From an uncultured Rhodospirillales bacterium (GTDB taxonomy: Bacteria; Pseudomonadota; Alphaproteobacteria; ATCC43930; CGMCC-115725), in assembly GCA_903828515.1 (NCBI GenBank), contig CAIKMD010000003.1:248001-312000 (forward strand): a DNA stretch of 64,000 nucleotides, in the 5' to 3' direction. Below, piece by piece: positions 51,583 to 61,249 of the stretch; the first letter of the stretch is position 1, and the number at the start of each line of letters is the position of its first letter. The notes beneath the pieces were generated by a model that searched no databases, was not told the DNA's origin, and saw nothing but the letters and a program-made list of their open reading frames with translations. Both the position numbers and the translations under genes were made by a program.

Positions 51583-54348
51583 ATGACTGAAATTCCCCGT
51601 CAGCGCGAGATCATCGATCGGCGTGCCCTGACCCAGGCGCTCGACGCCCTGGCTGCGTCGTCGCGCGAGCCGTCGCGCAAGGTCGTTTCCGATCGGCTGA
51701 AGGAAGCGATGCTCGCGGGCCGTGCCGAGGTGCGCCGGCGCTTCGAATCGGGAGCATCGGGAACCGAGACGGTTCACGCGCTGTGCTTCCTGATGGATCA
51801 GCTCATTCGCGTGCTTTACGACTTCGTCGACGCGCATATCTATCCGATCGCCAACCCGACCGACGGCGAACGCATGGCGCTGGTCGCGGTCGGCGGTTAT
51901 GGCCGCGGCGAACTGGCGCCGTTCTCCGACATCGATCTGCTGTTCCTCACGACCTACAAGGCGACCCCGCATACCGAACAGGTGGTCGAATACATTCTCT
52001 ATACGCTGTGGGATCTCGGCCTGAAGGTCGGTCAATCGACGCGCTCGGTCGAGGAGACGATCCGCCAATCGCAGGCTGATCTCACCATCCGCACCGCCGT
52101 GCTCGAGGCGCGCTACATCTGGGGCGATCAGGCGCTCTATACCGAATTGAAGGCGCGGTTCGACGGCGAGATCGTCAAGCGCACCCCGACCGATTTCATC
52201 GAGGCGAAACTGTCCGAGCGCGATCAGCGTCATCAGCGCCTCGGGGATTCGCGCTATCTGGTCGAGCCCAACGTCAAGGAAAGCAAAGGGGGCTTGCGCG
52301 ATCTCCACACGCTGTTCTGGGTCGCGAAATACGCCTACCACGTCGACGACATCGACAAGTTGGTCGAATTGAAGATGCTGACCGCCGAGGAAGCGCAGCG
52401 TTTCGCGCGGGCGCAGAATTTCCTCTGGACGGTGCGCTGCCACCTGCATTTTCTCGCCGACCGCGCCGAGGATCGCCTGACCTTCGATCGCCAGACCGAA
52501 GTCGGCCGTCGCATGGGTTATACCGATCATGCCGGCGCCAAGGGCGTCGAACGTTTCATGAAGCACTATTTCCTGATCGCCAAGGATGTCGGCGATCTGA
52601 CGCGCATCTTCTGCGCGGTGCTCGAGGCACAGCATCAGCGCCCGGCCCGGTTCTCGATGAAGCTCTGGGGCTGGGGCAAGAAGTCGATTGACGGTTTCAC
52701 CGTCGACGCGGGGCGTCTCGACGTCGCGAGCGACGATCAGTTCCGCACCGATCCGGTCGCGCTGATTCGGCTGTTCCACGTCGCGCAAAAGGAAGGGCTC
52801 GATATCCATCCGCACGCGCTGCGGATCATCACCCAGTCGCTGAAACTGATCGACAATGAATTGCGCAACGATCCTGAGGCCAATCGCCTCTTCGTCGACA
52901 TCCTAACCTCGAAGAAGGATCCGGAAAGCGCGCTGCGCTCGATGAACGAGTCGGGCGTGTTCGGACGCTTCGTGCCGGATTTCGGTCGCGTCGTCGCGCA
53001 GATGCAATACGACATGTATCATACCTATACGGTCGACGAGCATTCGCTCTTCGCCATCGGCATCACCCATCAGGTCGAGACCGGCGCGCTCAAAGAGGAA
53101 TTGCCGCTCGCCACCTCGGTGTTCCCGACCATCGATTCGCGCCGCTCGATCTATCTCGCCGTACTGCTCCACGACATCGCCAAAGGGCGCGGCGGCGATC
53201 ATTCGGTGCTCGGCGCGCAGGTCGCCGAGAAACTCGGGCCGCGCCTCGGGTTCACCGCCGAAGAGACCGAAACGGTGTCGTGGCTCATTCGCTATCACCT
53301 GCTGATGAGCAACACCGCGTTCAAGTTCGACATCGACGATCCGCAGACCATCCAGGATTTCGTCGAGCGCGTGCAATCGCCGGAACGGCTGAAGTTATTG
53401 TTGATCCTCACCGTCGCGGATATTCGCGCGGTCGGTCCGAAAATCTGGAACGGCTGGAAGGCCGCGTTGCTGCGCGAGCTCTATCAGCGCTCGATCGAGT
53501 TGATGTCGGGCGGCATCGATACGGTCGCACGCGAAGACCGGATCAAGTACGCGCAACAGGCGGTGACGAAAAAACTGGGCGATTTCTCGCCGGCGGAAAT
53601 CGCCTCCTTCATCGAGAAGGGCTATCCGTTCTATTGGCTGAGCTTCGACGCCGAAACCCAATCGCGTCACGCGCGGCTGATGCGCGAGGCCGAACGCAGC
53701 GGCGCGCCGCTGACGGTCGACACCCGCGTCGATCCGGCCCGCGCGGTCACCGAGGTCACGGTCTACACGGCCGATCATCCCGGCCTCTTCTCGCGGATCA
53801 CCGGGGCGCTGGCGTTGGCCGGCGCCAACATCGTCGACGCCAAGATCCTCACCATGTCGAACGGCATGGCCCTCGATACGTTCTGGGTGCAGGACCGTTC
53901 GGGCGGCGCGTTCGATCAGCCGCAAAAACTCGCCAAGCTCTCGGTGATGTTCGAGAACGTCTTGATGGGCCGGGTGCGCCCGCAACTCGATCTCGACGCG
54001 CCCGAGAAAGTGCCCAGCCGCACGCGCGTCTTCACCGTGCCGCCGCGCGTGCTGATCGATAACAACGCGTCGGGTGCCTACACGGTGATCGAGGTCAACG
54101 GCCGCGACCGTCCGGGCCTGTTGTTCGAACTGACCCGCGCGCTCACCCAGCTTAATCTGCAGATTTCGAGCGCGAAGATTTCGACCTATGGCGAGAAAGT
54201 GGTCGACGTCTTCTATGTGAAGGATCTCTTCGGCCACAAGGTCGAGCACGAGAAGAAGCTCGCCGACACGCGCGAATTGCTGACCGAGGTGCTGACCGAC
54301 CCGGCCGAACGCAAGGGTGTGAAGGGCGATACCGTCGCCGCCCAATAG
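51583..54348 (+). CDS. glnD: [Protein-PII] uridylyltransferase GlnD
   Basis: A 921-residue nitrogen sensor. The nucleotidyltransferase domain has VAVGGYGRGELAPFSDIDLL (about 102-121); the HD domain has VLLHDIAKGRGGDHS (about 525-540), the uridylyl-removing site; two C-terminal ACT domains (VTVYTADHPGLFSRI and IEVNGRDRPGLLFELT) bind glutamine. When glutamine is low it uridylylates PII (GlnB/GlnK), which in turn affects NtrBC, glutamine synthetase and AmtB. This links it to the amtB gene elsewhere in the window. No ribosome site precedes the ATG. Confidence 0.96.
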   Translation: MTEIPRQREIIDRRALTQALDALAASSREPSRKVVSDRLKEAMLAGRAEVRRRFESGASGTETVHALCFLMDQLIRVLYDFVDAHIYPIANPTDGERMALVAVGGYGRGELAPFSDIDLLFLTTYKATPHTEQVVEYILYTLWDLGLKVGQSTRSVEETIRQSQADLTIRTAVLEARYIWGDQALYTELKARFDGEIVKRTPTDFIEAKLSERDQRHQRLGDSRYLVEPNVKESKGGLRDLHTLFWVAKYAYHVDDIDKLVELKMLTAEEAQRFARAQNFLWTVRCHLHFLADRAEDRLTFDRQTEVGRRMGYTDHAGAKGVERFMKHYFLIAKDVGDLTRIFCAVLEAQHQRPARFSMKLWGWGKKSIDGFTVDAGRLDVASDDQFRTDPVALIRLFHVAQKEGLDIHPHALRIITQSLKLIDNELRNDPEANRLFVDILTSKKDPESALRSMNESGVFGRFVPDFGRVVAQMQYDMYHTYTVDEHSLFAIGITHQVETGALKEELPLATSVFPTIDSRRSIYLAVLLHDIAKGRGGDHSVLGAQVAEKLGPRLGFTAEETETVSWLIRYHLLMSNTAFKFDIDDPQTIQDFVERVQSPERLKLLLILTVADIRAVGPKIWNGWKAALLRELYQRSIELMSGGIDTVAREDRIKYAQQAVTKKLGDFSPAEIASFIEKGYPFYWLSFDAETQSRHARLMREAERSGAPLTVDTRVDPARAVTEVTVYTADHPGLFSRITGALALAGANIVDAKILTMSNGMALDTFWVQDRSGGAFDQPQKLAKLSVMFENVLMGRVRPQLDLDAPEKVPSRTRVFTVPPRVLIDNNASGAYTVIEVNGRDRPGLLFELTRALTQLNLQISSAKISTYGEKVVDVFYVKDLFGHKVEHEKKLADTRELLTEVLTDPAERKGVKGDTVAAQ

Positions 54349-54357
54349 GCGCGGGAT

Positions 54358-55527
54358 CTATCGCCGCGCGCGGCCGAAATCGATCGTGAAGGGCAATCCC
54401 GCAAGCACGATCGCGCAAAATCCGATCGGCATGAACGCAGTCCACGACAAGCCGGTCACATCCCAGGCATAGCCGCCGATCACCGACATCAGCACCGCGC
54501 ACGGATAGCTGATGGTGAAGATCGCGGCCGACAGGCGATGGACATCGTCGGGATCGCCGAGCAGCGGCGCCAGGGCCAGCACGAGAATAAGCCCGGCGGC
54601 AACGCTGAACCCCAGCAGGCCGGACCAGATCAGCACCGCATCACCCGGCATCAGCACGATGCCGGCGATGCAGGCGAGATTGCCCAAGCCGACGCAGGCA
54701 TAGGCCCAGCGCTTCAGGACGACGCGCGGCGCGATCGCTAGCATGAGAAACGATGCCGGCAACTGTCCCAGATTGAGCGAGGTCAACGCGCCGCTGACGA
54801 GATCGCCGCGGCCCATCGCGTGGAGATAATCGGGCAGGAACGTGTTGGTCGCGAAATAGCAGGTGTTGACGCAGCCGAGACAGAAACCCAATCGCCAGAT
54901 CAACGGATCGCGCCAATTGGGCCACCAGCGTTGCGGCACTCGAATCTTCGGCGCGCCGGGCGCGAAGATCGCGATGATCGCCGCGATCGCCAGCACCGGC
55001 ACGCCCCACACGACGAAGGCGAGACGCCAAGAGCCGTCGACCATCGGCAATATCACGGGAAGGGTGAGCGCCACCGCCAATACCTCGGCGACGAGAAGCC
55101 CGTTGGTATAGACCGCCGTCGCCAGCGGAATGCGCTCGGGGATCCAGGCGCGGACGGCGGGCGGCATCGCCGGCTGCATCACCGCGACGCCGGCGGCGGT
55201 GACGATGGTCGCGAGATAGAGCGATGCGATGCCGGTGGCGCCGCCGCGCGCGGCCGAGCCCAATCCCACCATCAACAAACCGACGACGAGCGCGGTCTTG
55301 ACGCCGAAGCGCGCGATCAGCAGCGAGCCGGGGATCGCCGCAAGTGCGAGGAGCAACGTCGGCAGCGAGCCGAGCGCGCCGACCTGGACCTCGGACAAAT
55401 TCAGATCGGCGTGGATGAGCGGCAGGACCGGCGGCACCGCGAGCAGCGTCAGGCGCAGCCCCGAGCCCGCGAGCCAGAGCAGCGTCAGGGTGGCCCAGAC
55501 GGGGCGGGCGGAAATGTTCGGCGCCAA
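54358..55527 (-). CDS. MFS transporter (CynX/NimT-like)
   Basis: A 389-residue major facilitator with twelve hydrophobic segments. The pattern SGLRLTLLAVPPVLPLIHAD near the N-terminus and GVAVMQPAMPPAVRAWIPER resemble the CynX/NimT cyanate-nitroimidazole group, whose real substrates are mostly unknown. The start is TTG one base after the dnaJ stop; no ATG lies in a sensible place, so translation by reinitiation after dnaJ is likely. This puts a transporter in a heat-shock operon, which is unusual. Confidence 0.8.
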   Translation of the reverse strand: MAPNISARPVWATLTLLWLAGSGLRLTLLAVPPVLPLIHADLNLSEVQVGALGSLPTLLLALAAIPGSLLIARFGVKTALVVGLLMVGLGSAARGGATGIASLYLATIVTAAGVAVMQPAMPPAVRAWIPERIPLATAVYTNGLLVAEVLAVALTLPVILPMVDGSWRLAFVVWGVPVLAIAAIIAIFAPGAPKIRVPQRWWPNWRDPLIWRLGFCLGCVNTCYFATNTFLPDYLHAMGRGDLVSGALTSLNLGQLPASFLMLAIAPRVVLKRWAYACVGLGNLACIAGIVLMPGDAVLIWSGLLGFSVAAGLILVLALAPLLGDPDDVHRLSAAIFTISYPCAVLMSVIGGYAWDVTGLSWTAFMPIGFCAIVLAGLPFTIDFGRARR

Positions 55528-55528
55528 A

Positions 55529-56650
55529 CTATTCCCGGAGATCGCCGAAGAACTCCTTCACCTTGGCGAAGAAGCCCTCGCTTTCGGGGCTGGTTTTGCC
55601 GCTGCCTTCTTTCTCGAACTCGCGCAGCAATTCCTGCTGGCGCTTGGTGAGCTGAACCGGCGTCTCGACGCTGACCTGCACGAACATGTCGCCGCGCTGA
55701 TGGCTGCGCAGCACCGACATGCCTTTGCCCTTGAGGCGGAACTGGTGTCCGGCCTGGGTTCCCGCCGGAATGGCGACCTTGGCGCGCGTGCCGTCGATGG
55801 TCGGCACTTCGACCGATCCGCCGAGCGAGGCGGCGGTCATCGTGATCGGCACGCGGCAATGAATGTTGGCGGCATCGCGCTGGAACAGCCGGTGCGGTTT
55901 GACCGCGAGGAAAATATAGAGATCGCCATTGCCGCCGCCGCGCGGACCCGCTTCGCCTTCGCCGGCAAGCCGGATGCGGGTGCCTTCCTCGACGCCGGCC
56001 GGGATGGTGACGTTGAGGGTCTTGTCCTTGCGCACGCGGCCTTGGCCGCCGCAGTTCTTGCAGGGCTTCTCGATCACCTTGCCGGCGCCCTGACAGCTGG
56101 GGCAGGTGCGCTCCATGGTGAAGAAGCCCTGCTGGGCGCGCACGCGGCCCGCGCCACGACAGGTCGTGCAGGTGATCGGTTTCGATCCCGCCTCGGCGCC
56201 GGTGCCCTTGCAGGGCTCGCAGGAGCCGAGGGTCTGGATGCGGACCTGCGTGTCGCGGCCCTTGAAGGCTTCCTCGAGCGTGATCTCGAGATTGTAGCGA
56301 AGATCGCTGCCGCGCCCGGCACCGCCACCGCGCCCGCCGCCATCGTTCATCGAGCCGAACATTTCCTCGAAAATGTCGGCAAAGCCGCCGAACCCGCCGC
56401 CACCACCGCCGCCGCGTCCGCCCTGCTCGAACGCGGCATGGCCAAAGCGGTCATAGGCGGCGCGCTTCTGTTCGTCCTTCAGGACTTCATAGGCTTCGGT
56501 CGCGTCCTTGAATTTCTGCTCGGCGGCTTTGTCGCCCGGATTGCGATCCGGATGATGCTGCATGGCGAGCTTGCGGTACGCCTTCTTGATGTCGTCGGGC
56601 GAAGCCTCGCGCGCCAATCCCAAGAGTTCATAGAAATCTTGCTTCGCCAT
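55529..56650 (-). CDS. dnaJ: Chaperone DnaJ
   Basis: A 373-residue type I J-protein. The J domain has the HPD triad in [11 protein letters not shown]; a Gly/Phe-rich linker follows; four CxxCxGxG zinc repeats are complete ([32 protein letters not shown]). DnaJ delivers unfolded clients to DnaK and triggers its ATPase. It follows dnaK after 110 bases that include a strong hairpin, and is followed at one base by an MFS gene. Confidence 0.97.
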   Translation of the reverse strand: MAKQDFYELLGLAREASPDDIKKAYRKLAMQHHPDRNPGDKAAEQKFKDATEAYEVLKDEQKRAAYDRFGHAAFEQGGRGGGGGGGFGGFADIFEEMFGSMNDGGGRGGGAGRGSDLRYNLEITLEEAFKGRDTQVRIQTLGSCEPCKGTGAEAGSKPITCTTCRGAGRVRAQQGFFTMERTCPSCQGAGKVIEKPCKNCGGQGRVRKDKTLNVTIPAGVEEGTRIRLAGEGEAGPRGGGNGDLYIFLAVKPHRLFQRDAANIHCRVPITMTAASLGGSVEVPTIDGTRAKVAIPAGTQAGHQFRLKGKGMSVLRSHQRGDMFVQVSVETPVQLTKRQQELLREFEKEGSGKTSPESEGFFAKVKEFFGDLRE

Positions 56651-56707
56651 TGCCGTAACCCGCTATCCCCCGAACCGTCCCGGCACGCAGCCGGCCCCAA
56701 CCCCGAT

Positions 56708-56738
56708 AACAAACCGCCCCGGCACGAAGCCGGGGCGG
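56708..56738 (-). terminator. Attenuating hairpin between dnaK and dnaJ
   Basis: A perfect 10-bp stem (CCGCCCCGGC with GCCGGGGCGG) with a 5-base loop is followed on the minus strand by TTTGTT. It should stop part of the transcripts after dnaK, which would give more DnaK than DnaJ. Confidence 0.65.
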
Positions 56739-56760
56739 CAGGTCTTCAATCGCGCAACGC

Positions 56761-58701
56761 TCAACCCGCGCCGCGTTTTTTGCTGTCGTCGACCTCTTCG
56801 AAATCGGCATCGACCACTTTGTCGTCGCCGCCGGGCGCCGCACCGTGCGGGCCGCCCTGAGGCCCGCCTTGCGGTCCGGCATCGCCGCCTTCGGGACCCT
56901 GCGCCTTGTACATCGCTTCGCCGATCTTCATCGCGACCTGGGCAAGCGCCTCGGTCTTGGCCTTGATGTCGTCCGGGTCTTCGCTCGCGGTCACCCCTTT
57001 GAGGGCGGTGATCGCGGACTCGACGGCCTGACGGTCATTCGCCGCGACCTTGTCGCCCGCTTCTTTCAGCGTGCGCTCGGTCGTGTGGATCAGACCTTCG
57101 GCCTGGTTACGGGCCTCGACCAGTTCGCGGCGTTTCTTGTCCTCGCTGGCATGGGCTTCGGCATCCTTGACCATCTTCTCGATGTCGGCCGACGACAGGC
57201 CGCCCGACGCCTGGATGCGGATCTGCTGTTCCTTGCCGGTGGCCTTGTCCTTGGCCTGGACGCTGACGATGCCGTTGGCGTCGATATCGAAGGTGACCTC
57301 GATCTGCGGCATGCCGCGCGGCGCCGACGGAATCCCGACCAGGTCGAACTGGCCGAGCAGCTTGTTGTCCGCCGCCATCTCGCGTTCGCCCTGGAACACG
57401 CGGATCGTGACCGCGGTCTGATTGTCCTCGGCGGTCGAGAAGGTCTGGCCCTTCTTGGTCGGAACCGTGGTGTTGCGGTCGATCAGGCGGGTGAACACGC
57501 CGCCCAGCGTCTCGATGCCGAGCGACAACGGCGTCACGTCGAGCAGGAGGACGTCCTTGACCTCGCCCTTCAGCACGCCGGCCTGGATCGCCGCGCCGAT
57601 GGCGACGACTTCGTCCGGATTGACCGAGCGATTGGGTTCCTTGCCGAAGAATTGCTTCACCACCTCGATGACGCGCGGCATACGGGTCATGCCGCCGACC
57701 AGGATCACCTCGTCGATCTCGGATGCCTTGAGGCCGGCGTCCTTCAACGCGGCGCGGCAAGGATCCATCGTGCGCTGGATCAGCTCTTCGACCAGTGCTT
57801 CGAGCTTGGCGCGGGTCAGCTTGATGTTGAGATGCTTCGGGCCGGTCTGATCGGCCGTGATGAACGGCAGATTGACCTCGGTCTGCATCGACGAGCTGAG
57901 TTCGATCTTCGCCTTCTCCGCCGCCTCTTTCAGGCGTTGGAGCGCGAGCCGGTCGGTGCGCAGGTCGATGCCCTGCTCTTTTTTGAATTCGTCGGCGAGA
58001 TAGTCGATGATGTGCTTGTCGAAATCTTCGCCGCCGAGGAAGGTGTCGCCGTTGGTCGATTTGACCTCGAACACGCCGTCGCCGATCTCGAGCACGGAGA
58101 TATCGAAGGTGCCGCCGCCAAGGTCATAGACCGCGATGGTGCCGGTGCCCTTCTTCTCGAGCCCATAGGCGAGCGCGGCCGCCGTCGGCTCGTTGATGAT
58201 GCGCAGGACTTCGAGACCGGCGATCTTGCCGGCATCCTTGGTCGCCTGGCGCTGGCTGTCGTTGAAATAGGCGGGAACGGTGATCACCGCCTCGGTCACG
58301 GTCTCGCCGAGATAGGCTTCGGCGGTCTCTTTCATCTTTTGCAGGATGAAGGCGCTGATCTGCGACGGCGCGTATTTCTTGCCGCGGCTCTCGACCCAGG
58401 CGTCGCCGTTGTCGCCGCCCACGATGTGGAACGGGACCATTTCCTTTTCGCGCACGACCATCGGGTCGCTCATGCGGCGGCCCATCAGGCGCTTCACGCC
58501 GTAAAGCGTGTTGTCGGGGTTGGTGACCCCCTGACGCTTGGCGGCCTGGCCGACCAGCCGCTCGCCGCCCTCCGTGAAGGCGACCATCGAGGGGGTCGTG
58601 CGCGCGCCCTCGGTGTTTTCGATGACTTTGGCGGTCTTGCCTTCCATCACGGCGACGCAGGAATTCGTCGTTCCGAGATCGATGCCGATAACTTTTCCCA
58701 T
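56761..58701 (-). CDS. dnaK: Chaperone DnaK (Hsp70)
   Basis: A 646-residue Hsp70. The ATPase domain opens [20 protein letters not shown] and includes [19 protein letters not shown]; the substrate domain has [20 protein letters not shown] and the C-terminal Gly/Gln-rich tail ends in DADFEEVDD. The start MGKVIGID is the family start; a longer reading adds 20 residues without support. A sigma-32 type promoter lies about 100 bases upstream. Its cofactors dnaJ and grpE are both in the window. Confidence 0.98.
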   Translation of the reverse strand: MGKVIGIDLGTTNSCVAVMEGKTAKVIENTEGARTTPSMVAFTEGGERLVGQAAKRQGVTNPDNTLYGVKRLMGRRMSDPMVVREKEMVPFHIVGGDNGDAWVESRGKKYAPSQISAFILQKMKETAEAYLGETVTEAVITVPAYFNDSQRQATKDAGKIAGLEVLRIINEPTAAALAYGLEKKGTGTIAVYDLGGGTFDISVLEIGDGVFEVKSTNGDTFLGGEDFDKHIIDYLADEFKKEQGIDLRTDRLALQRLKEAAEKAKIELSSSMQTEVNLPFITADQTGPKHLNIKLTRAKLEALVEELIQRTMDPCRAALKDAGLKASEIDEVILVGGMTRMPRVIEVVKQFFGKEPNRSVNPDEVVAIGAAIQAGVLKGEVKDVLLLDVTPLSLGIETLGGVFTRLIDRNTTVPTKKGQTFSTAEDNQTAVTIRVFQGEREMAADNKLLGQFDLVGIPSAPRGMPQIEVTFDIDANGIVSVQAKDKATGKEQQIRIQASGGLSSADIEKMVKDAEAHASEDKKRRELVEARNQAEGLIHTTERTLKEAGDKVAANDRQAVESAITALKGVTASEDPDDIKAKTEALAQVAMKIGEAMYKAQGPEGGDAGPQGGPQGGPHGAAPGGDDKVVDADFEEVDDSKKRGAG

Positions 58702-58796
58702 AATGACCCCTTGGTTGCAGCAGGGTTCCGCAGCCCGCTCAGGCGCTACGAAATCCCCCACGTATTGGCAGGCCGGGTATCCCCGGCGGTTCGTGG

Positions 58797-58830
58797 CCTA
58801 TATATGTAGCGGCGGCCCCCCGCCTTCAAC
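58797..58830 (-). promoter_or_regulatory. Sigma-32 (heat-shock) promoter of dnaK
   Basis: Minus strand GTTGAAGG (58830-58823) followed by CATATATAGG (58806-58797) with 17 bp between TTGAAG and CATATA. This resembles the alphaproteobacterial heat-shock consensus and the Caulobacter dnaK promoter. No CIRCE element is seen between it and dnaK. Confidence 0.65.
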
Positions 58831-58878
58831 GGGGAAACGTCCGAAATCGGCCCCATTTCGTATCGAAATCAACGCCCG

Positions 58879-59748
58879 ATGATCGTTTCGGCGAGTTATC
58901 GCACCGATATCCCGGCCTTCTATGCATCCTGGTTCCTGGCCCGGTTGGCGGCCGGCGCCTGTCGGGTCCGCAATCCTTATGGCGGCAAGGATTATGAGGT
59001 GTCGCTGCGCCCGGACGCGGTCGACGGATTCGTCTTCTGGACCCGCAACCTCCGGCCGCTCGCGCCCGAGCTGGCGCGGGTGGCGGCGGTGGCGCCCTTT
59101 ATCGTCCCGTTCAGCGTCCTCGGCTATCCGCGTGCGCTCGACCGGGCGGTCATCGGCGCGGCCGATGCGGTGGCCCAGCTCCAGGCCGTGCGCCGCGATT
59201 GGGGGCCGCGCGCCGCAATCTGGCGCTACGACCCGGTGGTGCTGACCACGCTGACCCCGCCCGACTGGCATCTCGCCAATTTCGCCGCGCTGGCCGCGGC
59301 GCTCGCCGGCACGGTCAACGAGGTCGTGGTGTCGTTCGCGGCGCCGTACCGGAAAACCACCCGGAATCTCGACGCGGCGGCCGCGCGGCACGGCTTCACC
59401 TGGCGCGACCCGCCCACCGACGAGAAGATCGATCTCGCCGCACGCCTCGCCTCGATCGCCGCCGATCACGGCATGGTCCTGACGATCTGCGCACAGCCGG
59501 AGGTTCAGCTCGCCGGCGTCGCGGCCGCGCGCTGCATCGATGCGGCGCGCCTATCCGATGTGGCTGGCCGTTCCATCGTGGCGCCGGAGAAGGGCAATCG
59601 CCCCGGCTGCCGCTGCGCCGCGTCGCGCGACATCGGCGCTTACGATACCTGCACCCATGGCTGCGCCTATTGTTACGCGGTGCAGAATCGCGACGCAGCC
59701 GCGCGGCGCTATCGCGCGCATGATCCGGCTGGCGAAACTCTGATTTAA
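58879..59748 (+). CDS. DUF1848 protein with C-terminal CX3CX2C motif
   Basis: A 289-residue protein of the DUF1848 family. The opening IVSASYRTDIPAFYASWF and the internal VFWTRNLRPL, VPFSVLGYPRALDRAV and EVVVSFAAPYRKT segments are typical and suggest a TIM-barrel. The C-terminus is cysteine-rich: CRCAASRDIGAYDTC and CTHGCAYCYAVQN. The CX3CX2C pattern is like a radical-SAM cluster site, but at the wrong end of the barrel. Function is unknown. It is divergent from dnaK, and the dnaK promoter lies about 50 bases from its ATG. Confidence 0.82.
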   Translation: MIVSASYRTDIPAFYASWFLARLAAGACRVRNPYGGKDYEVSLRPDAVDGFVFWTRNLRPLAPELARVAAVAPFIVPFSVLGYPRALDRAVIGAADAVAQLQAVRRDWGPRAAIWRYDPVVLTTLTPPDWHLANFAALAAALAGTVNEVVVSFAAPYRKTTRNLDAAAARHGFTWRDPPTDEKIDLAARLASIAADHGMVLTICAQPEVQLAGVAAARCIDAARLSDVAGRSIVAPEKGNRPGCRCAASRDIGAYDTCTHGCAYCYAVQNRDAAARRYRAHDPAGETLI

Positions 59749-59756
59749 GAAACGCG

Positions 59757-60632
59757 TTAGCTGGTGACGCGGCTCAGCACGGCATGCGCCAGCGGCGATC
59801 CCGCATCCATCATGGTTCGGATGCCCTCGAAATGATTGGAGCCTTCGAGCACGAGTTCGCGGCTGGCGAGGCCCTTCGCTTTCAAGGCATCGGCGAAGCT
59901 CTTGCCGTGGCGCTTGAACTCGGGGCTTTCCTTCGAGCCATAAGCGACGGTGATCGGGCAAGCGACGCGGTCGAGATGCCGCATCGCGCTGAACGCGTCT
60001 TCTTCGTCCGGCGACAACTTCACGTAAGAACTGCGCGCCGACAGCAGCACCGGGCGCAGATCGTACATGCCGGACACACAGGTGCCGCTTTTGAGGACGT
60101 CGGCGGGCGCGCCCATGCCGGTCCAGTCGGTGGTCAGCAGCACGCTCGAGAGATGCGCGCCCGAGGAATGACCGAGCAGATGAATGCGCTGCGGGTCGCC
60201 GCCGAAACCCGGTGCGTTACCGGATAGCCAGACCACCGCGCGACGCAGTTCGGCGACCATGTCGGGCATGCGCGTCGGGCGCGTGGCCGGATCGAGGGTC
60301 GAGAATCGCGCGGCGACGAAATGCACGCCGGCGCTCACCACCGTGTCGGCGAAATAAACGAAGGCGTTGTCGGGCTGCGGCCGCCAGCGTCCGCCATGCA
60401 CGAACAGCAGCACCGGCGCGTTCGCCTTGTCGGTCGGCATGATCTCGAGGGTTTCCTCGGCGCCCGGCCCGTAACTGACCTCGGAGTGTTTCAGGCGCTG
60501 GCGCATCGCGACGCAACGCTTTTTGCTGTCCGCGCTCAGGGCCTCGAAATTCGGCGCCCAGATCGTCTGTTCGTAGGCGTCGTCGAGTTCTTTTTGGGTG
60601 TAGTCGAGGTAAACCTTCGGGTCGTCCGTCAT
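59757..60632 (-). CDS. Alpha/beta hydrolase (kynurenine formamidase/esterase-like)
   Basis: A 291-residue hydrolase of the hormone-sensitive-lipase-like group. The oxyanion motif is LLFVHGGRW, the nucleophile serine is in LLGHSSGAHLSSVLL, an acidic residue follows in YGSKESPEF, and the catalytic His is in EGSNHFEGI. The opening YTQKELDDAYEQTIWAPNFE is typical of bacterial kynurenine formamidase-like proteins, but no tryptophan-pathway genes are nearby, so the substrate is uncertain. It is convergent with the DUF1848 gene and lies just downstream of grpE on the same strand. Confidence 0.82.
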   Translation of the reverse strand: MTDDPKVYLDYTQKELDDAYEQTIWAPNFEALSADSKKRCVAMRQRLKHSEVSYGPGAEETLEIMPTDKANAPVLLFVHGGRWRPQPDNAFVYFADTVVSAGVHFVAARFSTLDPATRPTRMPDMVAELRRAVVWLSGNAPGFGGDPQRIHLLGHSSGAHLSSVLLTTDWTGMGAPADVLKSGTCVSGMYDLRPVLLSARSSYVKLSPDEEDAFSAMRHLDRVACPITVAYGSKESPEFKRHGKSFADALKAKGLASRELVLEGSNHFEGIRTMMDAGSPLAHAVLSRVTS

Positions 60633-60655
60633 CGTTCCTCGCTTGGCCCGCGCGT

Positions 60656-61237
60656 TTATACGGTCTGATCGACCCGCGGCTGGTCTTTCGGACGAGCGTC
60701 GCCCTTGGCGACGCCGACCATCGCCGGCCGCAACAGCCGGTCGTGCATCTGATAACCGGGCTGCAGCAGCTGCACGACGCTGCCGGGGGCCTGGCCGGTG
60801 TTCTCGAGCTCGAACATCGCCTGATGGAAATTGTGATCGAAGCGCTCGCCCAATTGCGGCTCGATGCGGCGAATGCCTTGGCGCTCGAAGGTGGCGAGCA
60901 ACGCGCGCTCGGTCGCGGCGACGCCTTCGATCAGCGACTTCACGCGCTCGTCGTTCACCGCGTCGCCGGCGACGGCGGCCAGCGCGCGTTTCAGATTGTC
61001 GGCGACGTCGAGCAATTCCTTGGCGAAGTTCGATGCCGCATAACGCTGCGCCTCGTCGCGGTCGCGCATCAGGCGGCGGCGTTGATTCTCGCTCTCGGCC
61101 AGCGTGCGCAACAATTTGTCCTTGGCGTCGGCGAGTTCCGCTTCGGTCCGGGCGAGTTTCGCCTCGATCGATTCCGCCGCCATGTCGTCATGCGCGTCCT
61201 GCTCGGCCGCGTTGTTCTGCTCGATATCGTCGCTCAT
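60656..61237 (-). CDS. grpE: Nucleotide exchange factor GrpE
   Basis: A 193-residue protein with the GrpE layout: acidic N-terminus, long coiled coil (about 25-85) with LLRTLAESENQRRRLMRDRD, four-helix region, and the C-terminal beta wing with FDHNFHQAMFELENTGQAPG and LLQPGYQMHDRLLRPAMVGV. It releases ADP from DnaK. It follows hrcA by 12 bases and is co-transcribed with it, which is the usual order. Confidence 0.95.
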   Translation of the reverse strand: MSDDIEQNNAAEQDAHDDMAAESIEAKLARTEAELADAKDKLLRTLAESENQRRRLMRDRDEAQRYAASNFAKELLDVADNLKRALAAVAGDAVNDERVKSLIEGVAATERALLATFERQGIRRIEPQLGERFDHNFHQAMFELENTGQAPGSVVQLLQPGYQMHDRLLRPAMVGVAKGDARPKDQPRVDQTV

Positions 61238-61249
61238 GTCCTGCTGCCT

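Noticed and set aside
56845-58809. Plus-strand 654-codon frame opposite dnaK
   Set aside because: Reverse-strand shadow of dnaK with no recognisable domain and no translation signal.
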